From Gadus chalcogrammus (lineage: Eukaryota > Chordata > Actinopteri > Gadiformes > Gadidae): DNA of 64,000 nt. The stretch spans positions 25,435,402-25,499,401 of the forward strand of contig NC_079426.1 in assembly GCF_026213295.1 (NCBI RefSeq), in the 5' to 3' direction. Both the position numbers and the translations under genes were made by a program. Shown here piece by piece: positions 19,723 through 31,400 of this stretch (within the stretch, counting starts at the first letter, position 1; each line of letters opens with the position of its first letter). The notes beneath the pieces were generated by a model. That model saw nothing but the letters and a program-made list of their open reading frames with translations. It searched no databases and was not told the origin of the DNA.

Positions 19723-20290
19723 TGTTACGCCCCATTCTAGGGGCCTAGGACGCAACATGAAAAACCCCCATCTTCCCCAACTCACAAGTAGCCACGAGCA
19801 CACGTTATTCAGTTTTAAATGAAAACAGGATTTATTCACACAATATTATCAACGTAAGTAAGGTAGGCTTCAGAGAGGGGCCAGGCCAAAATAACAAACA
19901 AAACTTCCCTATCTGAAACAAAATGGACAATCAACAATCAACTGAGCTCCCTTTCTAATTAAAACAAGAGAAAACAATACACACCGAAATAGCAGCCCAA
20001 CCCTACTATTTCACAGAGAAACTTCTAAACTGAAATACAGGACTTAGTAAACGTGTGGCTTGTTGGGAGAGGAGGAGGATGGAAGTGTTGGCTGCCACGG
20101 TGGCCATCTTTACTCCTTTTATTCCTGTTAGGGTTTCCTGCCTCGGCCAATCACAATCCCCGGCCGAAATGAGTGGACCAATCCCCACCCAGGAATGGCA
20201 AATTCCTATTTACATAGGAGATTGACAAGAAACACAAAGCCACACACACAAACGCAACAGAATACAAAAACTACGACCACGGTCGTAACA
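19723..20290 (-). mobile_element. Solo LTR
   Basis: The 568-bp unit starts TGTTACG and ends CGTAACA (TG..CA ends with inverted 7-mers). On the minus strand it has GAATAAAAGG (TATA-like) and later GTGAATAAATCC (polyadenylation-like), the usual order in an LTR. No internal region or second LTR adjoins it. A target duplication is not evident. The family is unassigned. Confidence 0.65.
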
Positions 20291-20582
20291 GTGGGTTATA
20301 CAGGAGATCACTTACCAGATCACTCCCATACTCCTGATCTTACACGCATAGAAGGAACATCAGATATAAGATCACTACTAAGACCTCTTTTATTTAAACA
20401 CATTCATTTTTCCTTTGTTACTTTGAGTAAGGTAGGTTTTCATGGGATTTGTTAAAACACTGCCAAATGTAATTATTCCACGACCCTAATCTTTTAAAAT
20501 AATGTTTTAAACCTAAAAAGGCACTGTTTTCCTATTCAAGTAGTAATGTCACTAATACAATCTTTTGGAATTTCTTTCAAAG

Positions 20583-20797
20583 ATTGCGGCAAGGTTTGGA
20601 GTGCTTGGGGGTGCTGCAGGCTGCAGTAGGGAGCACTGCCTTGAGAAGGCTGTTTTCAGGTGGACCCCCTGCCCCACTGACAGCAGAGCAGGTGATGAAT
20701 ATGTTTGCCGTCAACTACTCTGTTCGAGGGAGCTCACGCCGGTCAGAGGAGGAGCGGGCAGTTGGCTACTGGAGGGACTGGCTCATCGATGTGGAAG
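20583..20797 (+). CDS. HECT gene, HECT-domain exon (end of N-lobe to C-lobe start)
   Basis: The exon lies between TTCAAAG/ and GAAG/GTATGC. It reads LRQGLECLGVLQAA, then PAPLTAEQVMNMFAVNY, then SSRRSEEERAVGYWRDWLIDVE. This is the HECT segment in which a helix GLxxLGVL is followed by LTAE.. and a W..DWL..VE helix before the C-lobe. It enters in phase 2 and leaves in phase 1. The preceding N-lobe (E2-binding) exons are not found upstream. Confidence 0.75.
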
Positions 20798-21282
20798 GTA
20801 TGCATACTTTGGTAACTTGAAATGAAAAATAGGGAATTGATGAAATAGGGCTTGGCAGTATCCACTACGCCCGATAGATTGCCTTCTTAACTGAGTTGTT
20901 CATAGGGAGCCTAGCGGTGTACAGACTTCTGTCTTTATTTTATCCCGTCAGACATTTTGGTCCATAAAAAAAAATTTAGGTCACAGAAATCCCATTTTTG
21001 GTGGGATTTCTGGGATTTTTTACCATTCATGGTTTGTTCAAAAATATGTGACCTATTCATCATGTAAGATCCCAATATTGCAGAAAGGATTTTGCAGGCC
21101 CCAACAAAGCACCCCTGCGGTAAACTATTAGAAACATTGTGCATTCATTTGATTGAAAGTGTTGTTTAGAATTTTTAGGTTGATATATTAATCTGTAATG
21201 ATTATTTTCGGCTAGGTGAAGTGTACAAAAACATTTGCCTTGAGTAATTATATTGACTGAAGTCCTATCTTTTACATTGCAG
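20798..21282 (+). other. HECT-gene intron
   Basis: AT-rich intron with a GAAATCCCA..TGGGATTTC inverted repeat near 20985-21010. No other feature is seen. Confidence 0.6.
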
Positions 21283-21500
21283 GTGGAGATGCTGTATTGG
21301 TGGTGGAGGACACGGAGAACCGAGTGACGCTGAACCAGCTCCTCATGTTCGTCACTGGGGCGGACAGAGTTCCTCCCCTGGGATTCCCAGGAGAGCCAAC
21401 TTTAAACTTTTTGCACACTGTCACACATTTGCCTTTTGTCTTCCCGGAAGCAAACACGTGTGCACGGATTCTAAAGTTGCCGCTTCACACCACATTTTAA
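21283..21500 (+). CDS. HECT gene, last exon: HECT C-lobe with catalytic cysteine
   Basis: The exon follows TTTACATTGCAG/ in matching phase and reads GGDAVLVVEDTENRVTL, then LLMFVTGADRVPPLGFP, then FPEANTCARILKLPLHTTF and stop. FVTG..PPLGF and the TC within ANTCA are C-lobe signatures; the Cys codon is 21459-21461 and would accept ubiquitin from E2. The stop falls soon after LPLHTTF, about 15-20 residues before the usual HECT end, so the C-terminal tail is short. With the N-lobe missing, activity is doubtful. Confidence 0.8.
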
Positions 21501-21961
21501 TCATTCAGTGATTCAATGATATCAGGAATCATCCAATCCCCCTGTTTTGGGTATGCTTAATGTTTTGCTGGTATTTAAACATTTTTTTTGCATGTTCTTG
21601 CTAATGTTTTGCATCTTCTTTAAATAAACAATGTTCCAGTTCCACGTTTTTATGCTTTGCCAGACCCTTATTGGATGACTACAATCAAAGCTTTTGTTTG
21701 GCCGTCTGCCAAAATAATACATGTTGGCTTACAACTAGTGACTCTACAATCAAGTCTTCTAACCGCCCAATAATTTTTTTCTTCTTTCTTGCCTTCTCAA
21801 ATTCAACATTTGTATGGTTAATTATCTGCTGTCAGAGCACAGATTCTGTTTAATGATGGAAGCTTAAAATTTACTTTGAAACACAGATAAATGTGGTTGT
21901 CAATTCACAAATGCTTTCTGTTTCATCAAAGAAATTCCATTGTGATCATTTACATTGTTAA
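21501..21961 (+). other. HECT gene 3' flank
   Basis: Probable 3' UTR and flank. AAATAAACA at about 21621-21629 could be part of a polyadenylation signal. No further gene is seen. Confidence 0.4.
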
Positions 21962-22561
21962 GGGTGCACTCACACTTGGCCATCTGGCCGTGGCCGTTGG
22001 CCGTTTTCACACCTAACCGTGCTCAAATGGCCCCATTGTTCTCTGGCCTGCACTCACACTAGGCCATCTGGCCGTGGCCGTTGGGCGTCGCAACTGTGGC
22101 CTGGCCACGGTAGGCTTCTTGTACATACGTCATCACGTCGTAAGTTACACGTCATCACCAAGCGTCCGCTGCATGGACCATAATAAAGTCTGCCGCCAGT
22201 CAGAGTTCTAACAACAATGGACAACAACACACAGAACACAGTTCACACTTAGCTGAGTCTGTTGCTTATTTGGATATATGTTTACCGTTTAATGGGAAAG
22301 AAGGCTCGTCGCCTTTATTATGTCCGTGGGCGTCGCATGGACTATATGTCATCCAGCTCAGGTTGCGTAGCCGTGCGTGTGCGCGCGTCGGCTCATTAGC
22401 ATCTGTACCGTAGCGGCCCGTGCCGTAGCAGCACACCTCTCCCAAGTGGCCAAATTGGCCTGGCCTGGCATTACTGGCCACACTCACACTGGCAGATTTG
22501 AGCACGGTTTGGTGCTAAAACGGCCACGGCCACGGCCAGATGGCCTAGTGTGAGTGCACCC
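21962..22561. mobile_element. Harbinger-like MITE, 600 bp, TAA target duplication
   Basis: The ends GGGTGCACTCACAC and GTGTGAGTGCACCC are perfect inverted repeats, flanked by TAA on both sides (21959-21961, 22562-22564). The interior is rich in GGCCATCTGGCCGTGGCC, arranged as direct and inverted copies. No transposase is encoded. A 3-bp TWA duplication is characteristic of PIF/Harbinger. Confidence 0.85.
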
Positions 22562-22723
22562 TAATTATCTCTCCTCTTGTTCCTGAGGGACCCAGGAAGT
22601 TGTTAACTAGGAGAGCCATACCGGAGTATCAACTATTCTGTACAATCCCAGGCCAATTACAAATGAACATACAGACATACATGCAGGGGTTCAAATGTCA
22701 GACAAAGTTTGTAGAACCCAATC

Positions 22724-23030
22724 TGAGCTCTGACATCCGCTAAAACGACCTACAAAGGACGATCTGGTCTCCTACATCCGCTAAAGTGACCTGCGAAGGA
22801 GCATCTGATCTCCTGCATCCGCCAAAGTGACCTACAAAGGACCATCTGATCTCCTACATCCGCTAAAGTGACCTACAAAGGACCATCTGATCTCCTACAT
22901 CCACTAAAGTAACCTACGAGGACCAACTGATCTCCTACATCCGCTAAAGTGACCTACAAAGGAGCATCTGATCTCCTACATCCACGAAATTGACTTACAA
23001 AGGAGCATCTGATCTCCTAACATTTCTTCC
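22724..23030. repeat. 41-bp minisatellite
   Basis: About seven units of ATCTGATCTCCTACATCCGC plus TAAAGTGACCTACAAAGGAC. Two more decayed units occur near 23297-23355. Confidence 0.9.
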
Positions 23031-23355
23031 TCCATGTGAGCTGTCTGTTGGTGTCCGCTATGTATGCACTTTGCACTTTAATACAGAAAGTAAGGGTTAG
23101 GGAAGATTCTTTTATGTGTGTAGCCTCTCATAGTCTATTTTTTCTGATGTTTAATGTTTGGTTTTATGTGGATATATGTCCTGTCTTGTAACATCAGGGA
23201 CATTGATGGAAATAAGAGCTTGCACTTTGTCATGTTTTCTTATATCCCTTTTATATGTCTTTTATTTCGAATAAATCAAAATCAAAAATACACATCTCTA
23301 AAGTGTGACCTACAAGAACCATCTGATCTCCTACATGTCTAAAGTGTGACCTACA

Positions 23356-24230
23356 GGCAGTGATGCCAGTAACGCTTTAATTAGTTGTCACTCTAATCTG
23401 ACCACTTTTTTCAGTAACAAGTAATCTGACGCGTTACTATTTCCAAACCAGCAATCTTACTACTATATAATAGCAGGCCTGTCGCACAAGTTACTCAAGT
23501 TGGTCAGTGCGCATTTGGCAAGCAGCCTGCAGCTCACACACACCCACACAGCATGCGCAAACGCACACATACACACGTACACGCGCACACATACACGTTT
23601 ACCTTACCAACAGGGGACTATCGGTTTTCATTGACCAAGTGTGGACCTCTATTTCTGGTCATTTAAAAAATACAAAAACATAATACAGAGTTTAGTTTTA
23701 AGTTCTTTTGTCATAATATAACTTCAAATGTGTTTTTTAAATTTCTTTAAAAGAAGTTGCCAAGAGGGGACTTGAATACTTAAGCGATATTTACATATCA
23801 AAGAGGGGACTCCATTCACTGCAGCAAGGGAGCTGTCTGTGCCTAATGTTTCACTCAATGAGTGTTTGCCAACTGCAACTGTTGCTTCTGTCAGTGCGTT
23901 TACATGGGAAAACATAAATGATGGTCCCCACTTGGATTGTAAAACATGACATGACAAGTCCCCTGTTAAATGGTATCGGGCGACCCTCACACTCCTGCAT
24001 GGATCTATTCATGAAGTGTGGAAAATAATAAATGTTATCCTCATCAATAATCAGAATCATCTTTTAAGATATATTTAGAAAAAAATGTGCGTTTAATTTG
24101 CAATTTGCAAGTTAAATATGGACAATAATGCGATTAATCACGATTAAATATTTTAATTGATTGACAGCCCTAGTTAGCCCTGTTATGTATACGTCTTTTT
24201 TTTCTCACGAAAAAATGTCTCTTATGAACT
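23356..24230. other. Intergenic with decayed TE termini
   Basis: Near 23361-23450 is a GTAACGCTTTAATTAG..GACGCGTTACT stretch typical of a fish hAT-like repeat. CA-rich sequence lies at about 23535-23600. GCGATTAATCACGATTAA..GACAGCCCTA at about 24131-24172 is a TE terminus. No gene is seen. Confidence 0.45.
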
Positions 24231-24900
24231 ATGGAAGAGCTGTCTAAAGGCTCTATGGCAAATTATTTATTTATCACACGCGCACACTGCACAGACGTTT
24301 CAAGACAGGACACTGCATACACACACACTGCACACACGCACACACACACAGTGGCGGACTCAGACTGTTTGAAGGGCAGGGGCGAAAAAATAAAAAGGGC
24401 AAATTATGGACAACATGGGGCCCCACCAGCGGACACAGTGGCTTTTCTAACTTGATGGTGTTTTGTTCCCCCAACGGAGCCTTAAAGGCAGCGCTGCCTG
24501 GAAGTTCCTATCCCCTAACCTTAGCAAGCGCTGCCTTGAAGGTCCCATTCGGGGTAGTTGTTACATCTGAACGCTACGGTTGAACGCTGATTGGCTGTTA
24601 CGTTACACATGTCACTCAGTGGCCACGCTGTTGAACGCTGATTGGCTGTCATCACGCGAAATTCGTGTCAAAGTTGAAAAATTTCAACTCGAGCGAATTT
24701 GTCGCGCCACAAATCCTCGTGAACGCGCTTGCCTGTGCACGGCGAAAGTGAGCGCGACAAATCAAAACAAATCAAAAAAATTTGCCCGATACGCGTCTAT
24801 ACGTTCACTTTGTATGGGATCCTGTCGCCCCGTCGAGTGGACGCACTGGAGAAGTTTCAAGACAGACAGCCAAAATTGAGATTTTTATTCAGAAAATAGC
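24231..24900. other. Intergenic CA repeat and MITE-like sequence
   Basis: CA microsatellite at 24308-24352, directly followed by a CAGTGGCGGACTCAGAC hAT-like terminus. Bases 24590-24730 hold GTTGAAAAATTTCAAC and share sequence with the reverse complement of 53280-53450 inside a hAT-like element. No gene is seen. Confidence 0.45.
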
Positions 24901-25955
24901 CGGTCCTTTTGCTTCCTGTAAAAAGCATGTTTGTGACACTGGATAACGATGTGGATACATCATCTACCCTGCATGTGGAGGGCCACATATGGTAAGAAAT
25001 CGGTTTATGTAAACTTTGCTGCTGGTTCTGTTTGCTAGTAATGACCTGGCCAAAGGTTACCCACGGTCCTAAGCGATTGTGATCTGATTCTGGTTGGTGC
25101 TCCAGCTAGTATGCATTGTATATATAGATTGCAGCTAGTAGCAGCTACACACGGTGCGATTGCTATGCCAATGTGGTTACAGTTGTTTTGTCTGATTGAG
25201 ATATGTGACGACTTGGAGCGTGGTAGGCCTATCCTGACATAAATATGTTCTTGCATAACCTGTGTGATGATCCTAAACTGTAGGGGATTTTATTTGCGGG
25301 CAATTTGCTTATGATGTTGTAACGAGAGAAGTCTACATTGGTCCTTCGCAAGTGTTTACTGGTGGTCAGGATTTGGCAGATGCAATTGTCCTCTGGGCGC
25401 TTGTTTTTTTTTCTTTTTTAATGCAACATAACATATGCTACCAGCAGCCCTTGCTTGTCTTCCAAAGGCTGATGCTCAGTACCTCGTTTCATTTCGTACC
25501 CCCTTTACAGTCTGGCATTGTTTGTCTGGTAAACTTTTTTGATGTCAAGATAAGTGTTAAATTGCCAACACTGTTCTTTGTCCTGATGTATTAGTATTAC
25601 ATATCCCGAGCCAATACCCTGGTGTTTCCAACGCCGTTTTGCAAAACAAGCCAAAACACAAACTGTGGTTTTCAACTTTTATTGTTCGAATTGGATTTTC
25701 AACACCTGACAATACACTGTAGATTATATTGTAATGCAGCGTTGAATGGATGCATAGCTTACATAAGGGTACCTAGCACTTTTCAAACCACACTCAAGCT
25801 TATGGTTATTGTCCCCACCACTTCTAAAAACCAAACTGACGCCCTTGAGCAGGAAGTCCCGAATTCGCAGGTACAGGATAACCCACTCTGTTCAATGCCA
25901 ATCTTGCCAGTGTGCAGGGGAAGCATGGAGGTAGGTGGCAGAAAAGGTTTTACCA
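24901..25955. other. Intergenic, nothing recognised
   Basis: Several short ORFs, but none with recognisable motifs or splice context. No repeat could be named. Confidence 0.4.
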
Positions 25956-26183
25956 TTAATCACTCACTAGAGATTTCATATTAGAGATGGCATGAAAGTT
26001 GTTTGCCCCATTGATGTCTGCCACAAATACCTCAGATTCAGACCATCCTTTGCCAAACAATATCCAGGAAGCACAAGCAGTCAGCAGCAGCTCAGTTGTC
26101 AACTTAGCCAGAACAAAATTGCTGTACTCAGCCCCCAGAGAAGAACCATATTCAATGTCCACGCAAAGGAGAAAGTTGATCAT
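25956..26183 (-). CDS. Unrecognised ORF fragment
   Basis: 75 codons on the minus strand with balanced composition, containing DIEYGSSLGAEYSNFVLAKL and ACASWILFGKGWSESEVF. The mix of aromatic and small residues looks protein-like, but I cannot assign a family. A second minus-strand stretch at 26414-26659 could belong with it. It may be a decayed transposon gene or chance. Confidence 0.25.
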   Translation of the reverse strand: MINFLLCVDIEYGSSLGAEYSNFVLAKLTTELLLTACASWILFGKGWSESEVFVADINGANNFHAISNMKSLVSD

Positions 26184-27861
26184 GTCTAAATTTTACATAA
26201 TAATTTTTTATCTTAAAAATGCTCGTTAAAATGCTGATGCCCGCTTGCACCATACAGTGCATTATTGATGGGTTATCAATAATAATTGTAGATTGGTGTC
26301 ACACGAGAACATGTTCTAGTGTTAATAATTCATGTTCACACTAGAACTACCAAAATTCATAGTTTACATATGTTAGACCTTTTTGAAACGTTGAAACGCA
26401 AGCTTTCTAACATTCAACTGGTAACGAGAGTATCATTCATAATCTCTCTTGAGAGCATATCCTCAATGTATACACCAAATGATGCAAAAAAGGGGAAATA
26501 TTTGAGGAGCAATATTTTGTCTACATTCAGAGCACCTCGATTTATCTGGGAACTGCTACTGCTGGAAAGGAGTGCTATAGGCAGAAGGTTTCTATCAAAG
26601 AGACCAGAGCGTCTCGGTGAGGGCCAGCCACAGAATCGTTTTCTGTTGATCCCATGCATTGGGTTTTGCTATGCAGAGAAACTTTATTCAAGACGTGAGA
26701 GGGAAAGTGTTCTCAAGCATTATAACAAACCTTATATATTTAGTAGATACAGGCATTGAGAACGATGTCGGACATACCCTAACCCTAGCAGCCTTCATTT
26801 CCATTTGTGTAGCTAAGCTTGAGTCACTCTGCATGGCATATGTCAGTACACATTTTTGTAGATACTGCTTGATTGAAAGACTTGAAAAGATACCTCTGAA
26901 GCCGAGCCCAAAAAGAACAATCAGTGATCACAAAAAGGCTGTGCAACAGCTTTCTGCCACTGGCCAGAACACGGCTCAGCAAGTTTAACTCACCCTTTGA
27001 TGACTGAAATAGGCCCATGTCTGTTCAGGCCTTCCCCATGTTTCAGTCACAATTTAGGTAAAGGTGTAGTCTCTAATGGCTTAGCAGTATTGTCCATTTA
27101 GTGAAATAGGATAAGCGTTCCGATTATGCTCAACTAAACAGGTGGATCGCAGATTAAATACACACAAATATTTGTGATTCTGCATTGCATAACTGTTGTC
27201 TGTTGCATATGCTGCCTTGTTGGTTGGTGTTAGGGCAATCCAACGATAGTCAGGTGGGCAACTCAGTCTAGAGCTCAAGGGGATGATTGAGCTCAGTTTG
27301 GCTCCCCAAATCCACCATGATCAGGTCCCTCAGGCGAAGCATAGGTATTTCTTTGACTATAGTGATCTTATTTACACTTTGAGTCACCTATTTGTTTGAA
27401 GAGTCTCAGCTGGGAGATATTTTATATTTGAAGAGATGAGCCTGGAAACTGCCCTTCCTCGATCACCTGTGTAGATCACAGAAAGGCAACCTTGAGGCGT
27501 ACTTTAGCACAGGCTGATGTCCCCCCCTGCACATCAAGCAGTTGTCGAAGCTAGTTAATATAATGAGTATACAGTCTGATTCATGCTTTCAGGAAAGCTG
27601 GCTAGACAAAATAAACAGTGTCAGAGATATCAGCAGTAGTTTACAAAGGACTGTGGTATAGCAAAGGCCTTGTTGTAGTCATGGGCCATAATGAACACAG
27701 CAATATTGAAATACTTAATCGTTATTCTCATTATTCACAAAAAAGTTGTACTGGACATGGCTCAGTCCGTTTGATTGATTGATTGGACACGCAGTTTGTA
27801 TGATTGCTACCCTCTGCATGTGTATAAAACTTCTGGCCTGACTGTTGCATATTTAATATTC
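26184..27861. other. Intergenic, nothing firm
   Basis: Minus-strand ORF 26414-26659 (including LLKYFPFFASFGVYIEDML) is open but unrecognised. The remainder has no supported feature. Confidence 0.35.
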
Positions 27862-28263
27862 GGAAACACTTTATAATAAGTTGCCATAAGAATTAGCAAA
27901 CTAATCATTACCTAACCCTTTGTTAATATTTGTTTATTGTTACTAAAATATCTATTTGGCACAAGTTCATATTTCTTTTTTCACTGACCACAGAGTGTCA
28001 CTGGTTAGGGTTGTGTGTTATGGTTTGGGTTAGGGCCGTGTGTTAGGGTTAGGGCCGTGTGTTAGGGTTAGGGCCGTGTGTTAGGGTTAGGGTCATGTGT
28101 TACGGTTGGGTTAGGGTTACGCAAACAACTAATATTTAATTAATGAGGAAAAAAATATTCGTTATTGGGTTAGATATTTTTGTCATAATTAACAAATATT
28201 TACAAGCGGTTATGTCATGACTAGTTTGCTATTTATTCTGGCACCTTATTATAAAGTGTTACC
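27862..28263. mobile_element. MITE with internal TTAGGG-like repeats
   Basis: The ends GGAAACACTTTATAATAAG and CTTATTATAAAGTGTTACC are inverted. Flanks TAATATTC and AAATATTC match at 7 of 8 bases, suggesting an 8-bp duplication (hAT-like). The interior at 28007-28120 has repeated TTAGGGTTAGGGCCGTGTG units. Confidence 0.7.
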
Positions 28264-29134
28264 AAATATTCTCCTCTTAAACCGATTGAAAACCAACTTG
28301 AAATTAACATGGCATCACCTGATCTGCATGAAGATACGAGTGCCCTTTTCTGAGCACCGAGAAATAAAAATGTTCTTTAATCCAATAGAGAGGTAAAGAC
28401 TCATTCATGTTCTCCAGTTTTCCCATCAGAAAAGTTGTGAACATTTTCTGTTAACGATTTAAAAAAAAATTATAATCGAATTACATTACGGGGGCTATGA
28501 TTCTTGAAAGCACTCTCAATTAGTTTCTTGCATTTACATTTAGGGCAATTAGCAGACGCTTTTATCTAAAGTGACAATAAGTACTCTTGTCAGAAGAAGG
28601 AGAAACAATAAGTACAGTAAGTATGTTCATAGAACAAGAATAAGGTAGAATAAGGTACAGTAAGTATGTTCATAGAACCAAGTGCCAAGCACTAACAATT
28701 GCTAGCTTACCCATTCCCCGTATACATCAAGCTAGCTCGGATAAGACTCTACACAACTGTGAAAAGGTAGCCCCTCCTTTTCACGTACATAGGACACTAC
28801 CCGCAACACGTAAGCTGATCAACACGCACACACGCATTCACACATCTGTTTATGTTGAGTATGACGCACGGTGCCGGCAACCGCGTCATGAGACATATTG
28901 ATCACAACACAAAACCTTTCAGTTACTTGCATGTAAACATCCGCACAATCGGTTAGTTACCAGCCGATATGCTCCATAACCCATTCTCTGTCATTAACCC
29001 ATACATTTTGCATTACACAAACAGACAATGACAGCCACACCCACTTCCTGGGTCCCCAAACATTTTGAACCCCGGGCAACACGAGCACCTGGAAATGCAA
29101 TCATTGCCTGATTGGGATGCAAGAATATGACTTT
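28264..29134. other. Intergenic with a fish dispersed repeat
   Basis: Bases 28536-28600 match the very common fish repeat core TTAGCAGACGCTTTTATCTA. An imperfect direct repeat AATAAG..ACAGTAAGTATGTTCAT follows (28600-28675). No gene is seen. Confidence 0.5.
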
Positions 29135-29505
29135 TGTAAGGGGGGGGGGGGGCGTTATTTGCTATGTTTAATTACTATGGTATTTTTCAACAGTGAACTT
29201 CATCAACATTCAAACTGTTAAGATGGGTTATGAAGTGTGTGGTTGAATATGATTGGTATATGTTTGGTGGTTCTCATGTTAATGGAACTTTGCAAGTGTG
29301 AGCAACCCTCTGGTTGATATTTGGTTTTGTTTATCAAAGTATTTTGTTTGGCTTAGCCATTTCACTTTTCAAGCGTGGAAAATAAATCACAGTTTCTCAC
29401 CGAATCTATGCTGCTGGCTGAATTTTTGTGGCGTACTCAAGATCTTCATTGCGTCCTAACCGCTACATCCCGAAGTGGAAGTGATTCGGGAGGCTCATTT
29501 TCACA
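29135..29505 (+). repeat. 5' LTR of gypsy-like element
   Basis: Starts TGTAAGGGGG and ends TTTTCACA (TG..CA). An AAAATAAATCAC polyadenylation-like signal lies at about 29379-29390. The start is chosen by the TG rule, as no second LTR is available for comparison. Confidence 0.6.
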
Positions 29506-29507
29506 TG

Positions 29508-29525
29508 TGGTGTCAGAAGTGGGAT
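29508..29525 (+). promoter_or_regulatory. Primer binding site, tRNA-Leu type
   Basis: TGGTGTCAGAAGTGGGAT is complementary to the 3' end (with CCA) of a vertebrate tRNA-Leu. It lies 2 bases after the LTR, the standard site for priming minus-strand synthesis. Confidence 0.75.
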
Positions 29526-29526
29526 C

Positions 29527-30358
29527 GTGGCGCCCCCTGGAGCAGTGAAGAGGAAGCCGACGAGACGGGCTCTGATACGACGAACGATGTCAGTCAGACG
29601 GCGCGCACAGGATGACCTAGTCCAGCCGGGTGAGCAGGAAGAAGGAGCTGTGGGAGGTGAGCCAGATGAGGATGCTGGCATGGGAAGAGACCCTGGGTTG
29701 CTGGACCTCTCATCTCTGTTTAGCCTCCTACAGAAGACCCTGCAGACCCAGGAGCGTGAGGCGTTCAAGCAAGAGCAGGGGTGGCGGAGTGTCCAAATGC
29801 AGCTCAACAACTTCATGATGAGCTGGGGCGGGATCGGAGAAGCGGTGATGGAGATGGAGCGGCCCCTGCAGCGCTAGCAGCATCATCAGCCAGGCTGCCT
29901 GTAGCGCCACCCGACGAGCCGCCAGCCGGACCGCCAGCAGCTCCACTGCACCCAGCAGCATCGTCCCAGTATCCTGGACCCGGGCAGCCGGGCCCAAATT
30001 GGCAGACGGCGATGATGTGGAGCAGTACCTGACCACGTTCGAGAGGCTGGTTACAGCCTACAGCTGGCCTCCAGCTGACTGGGCTGTCTTCCTTGTGCCC
30101 TATCTGACGGGAAGAGCACGGTCCGCATATGTGGCCATGGATCCATATGATGCAATGGATTACTTCCAGGTCAAAGAAGCCATCTTGGCGAAGTATGCAA
30201 TAAATGCCGAAGTCTACCCTCGAAGATTCCAGGATCCAAACATTGAAAGAGGGGAGACCCCGAGAGAGTTCTACAACCGACTAAAGGATTTATTCCACAA
30301 ATGCATTAAACCGGCTGGCAAGACAGTTGAAGAAATCAAGGAGATCCTCATCTTGTAG
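29527..30358 (+). pseudogene. Gypsy-like gag, frameshifted
   Basis: Begins MAPPGAVKRKPTRRAL with an acidic and coiled-coil-like stretch, then changes frame twice. The best conserved part (29999-30358) reads DDVEQYLTTFERLVTAYSWP and ETPREFYNRLKDLFHKCIKP, a capsid-like region resembling SCAN/Ty3 gag. It ends in TAG after EIKEILIL. Frame changes show decay or sequence errors. Confidence 0.7.
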
Positions 30359-30510
30359 TAGTTCATGCACTCATTGTCCACAGAGGTGCGGGTGGTGGGT
30401 CAAGGAGCACGACCCGCAAACAGGACACCGAACGGCAGAGCTGGTCGACACTTTTCTGGCTGCCTGCCTTTGACCAAAAGGAGTTCCGCTTTCAAGGCTA
30501 AAGCAAACCT

Positions 30511-31131
30511 GTGGTGACGGGTAAGTCTTGGGGTTATGGGAGTGGGGCTAGTCCTAGAAATAGCCAGCAGAGTAGGGGCCCAAGCCACAGACAACATCAG
30601 CCTCAACCGAAAACACCACACTACCACAACACCTCGACCCACAGACACCTCAACAACCCGAACCCCCCACCAACCGAGGCAGCGTGTTACACTTGTGGTA
30701 AGCCAGGTCACTTAGCCAGGGATTGCTCAGGAAAGAGGGTACATTTGCTGGTGTATGTGTTGTGCCTGAGCTTAGGAAAGAAACTGTGTGCGGGTAGAGT
30801 GCAGATAATTGACATTACTGTTAATGGCAGACCAGTAAGGGCTCTTCTTGACACTGGCAGCACCCAGACCCTGGTGCGCCCCTACATGGTGGGTCAGCCA
30901 GACATGCTGAAAGGTGGGCGTGTCAGGGTATGCTGTGTTAATGGTGATGAGCATGAGTATCCCACAGCGGATATATGTGTAAAAGTGCATGACCAAACCT
31001 ATAGGCTTAAAAATTGTATAGTTAAAGGGTTGAGCCATTCAGTGGTATTAGGTCAGGATGTCGCGATCTTGCCTGAACTAGTGCAGTCTACTCGGCCTGT
31101 GAGTATGGTTTGCTACGAGAGCTCAGACTAA
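30511..31131 (+). pseudogene. Gypsy-like nucleocapsid zinc knuckle and aspartic protease
   Basis: The ORF has a CCHC knuckle (CYTCGKPGHLARDC) that would bind RNA. About 50 residues later comes a retropepsin with RALLDTGSTQTLV (active-site DTG) and the flap-region SVVLGQDV. It is detached from gag by stops and ends in a stop at 31129-31131. A further ORF from 31177 runs toward the missing RT. Confidence 0.75.
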
Positions 31132-31176
31132 GAGGGCGTTGGGTGATGAGTCAGACACCAGACACTTTTAGATGTC

Positions 31177-31400
31177 ATGCCTTTTAGTCAAGAAGAGATT
31201 AGTCCACCTGAGAGAGTCAAGGAGCAGAAGAGTCGCAGTCAACGCAGACGGGAGAAGCTGTTTGGCACAGTTAAAGCTATGTCTAGGGTTGACGACCAAG
31301 CTGTTCCTAGTGAGGGGGAGGATATATGGGATGTCCCGGGTGATCTAAAAGAGCTACAGCAGCAGGATGAGTCCCTTAAAGAGCTATTTAGGAAGGCTAC
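31177..31400 (+). pseudogene. Gypsy-like pol linker, cut by gap
   Basis: Open frame beginning MPFSQEEISPPERVKEQKSR, highly charged, in the same frame as the protease ORF but after a stop. It runs directly into the N block. It is likely the region between protease and RT. Confidence 0.5.

Larger units (their letters stand above)
29135..31400 (+). mobile_element. Ty3/gypsy-like element, 5' half, cut by assembly gap
   Basis: Order: LTR (29135-29505), primer binding site (29508-29525), gag pieces, zinc knuckle, aspartic protease, and the start of a region before RT. The sequence then runs into 100 N. RT, integrase and the 3' LTR are not in the window. Gag crosses at least two frame changes (near 29840 and 29995) and stops at 30356-30358, so the copy is inactive as assembled. 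Confidence 0.8.

Noticed and set aside
20195..20455. ORF reading HLPDHSHTPDLTRIEGT between plausible splice signals
   Set aside because: It overlaps the end of a solo LTR, matches no HECT motif and its phase cannot be tested.
28007..28120. Possible telomere or ancient chromosome fusion point
   Set aside because: The TTAGGG units lie between inverted ends of a small transposable element, so a MITE explains them better.
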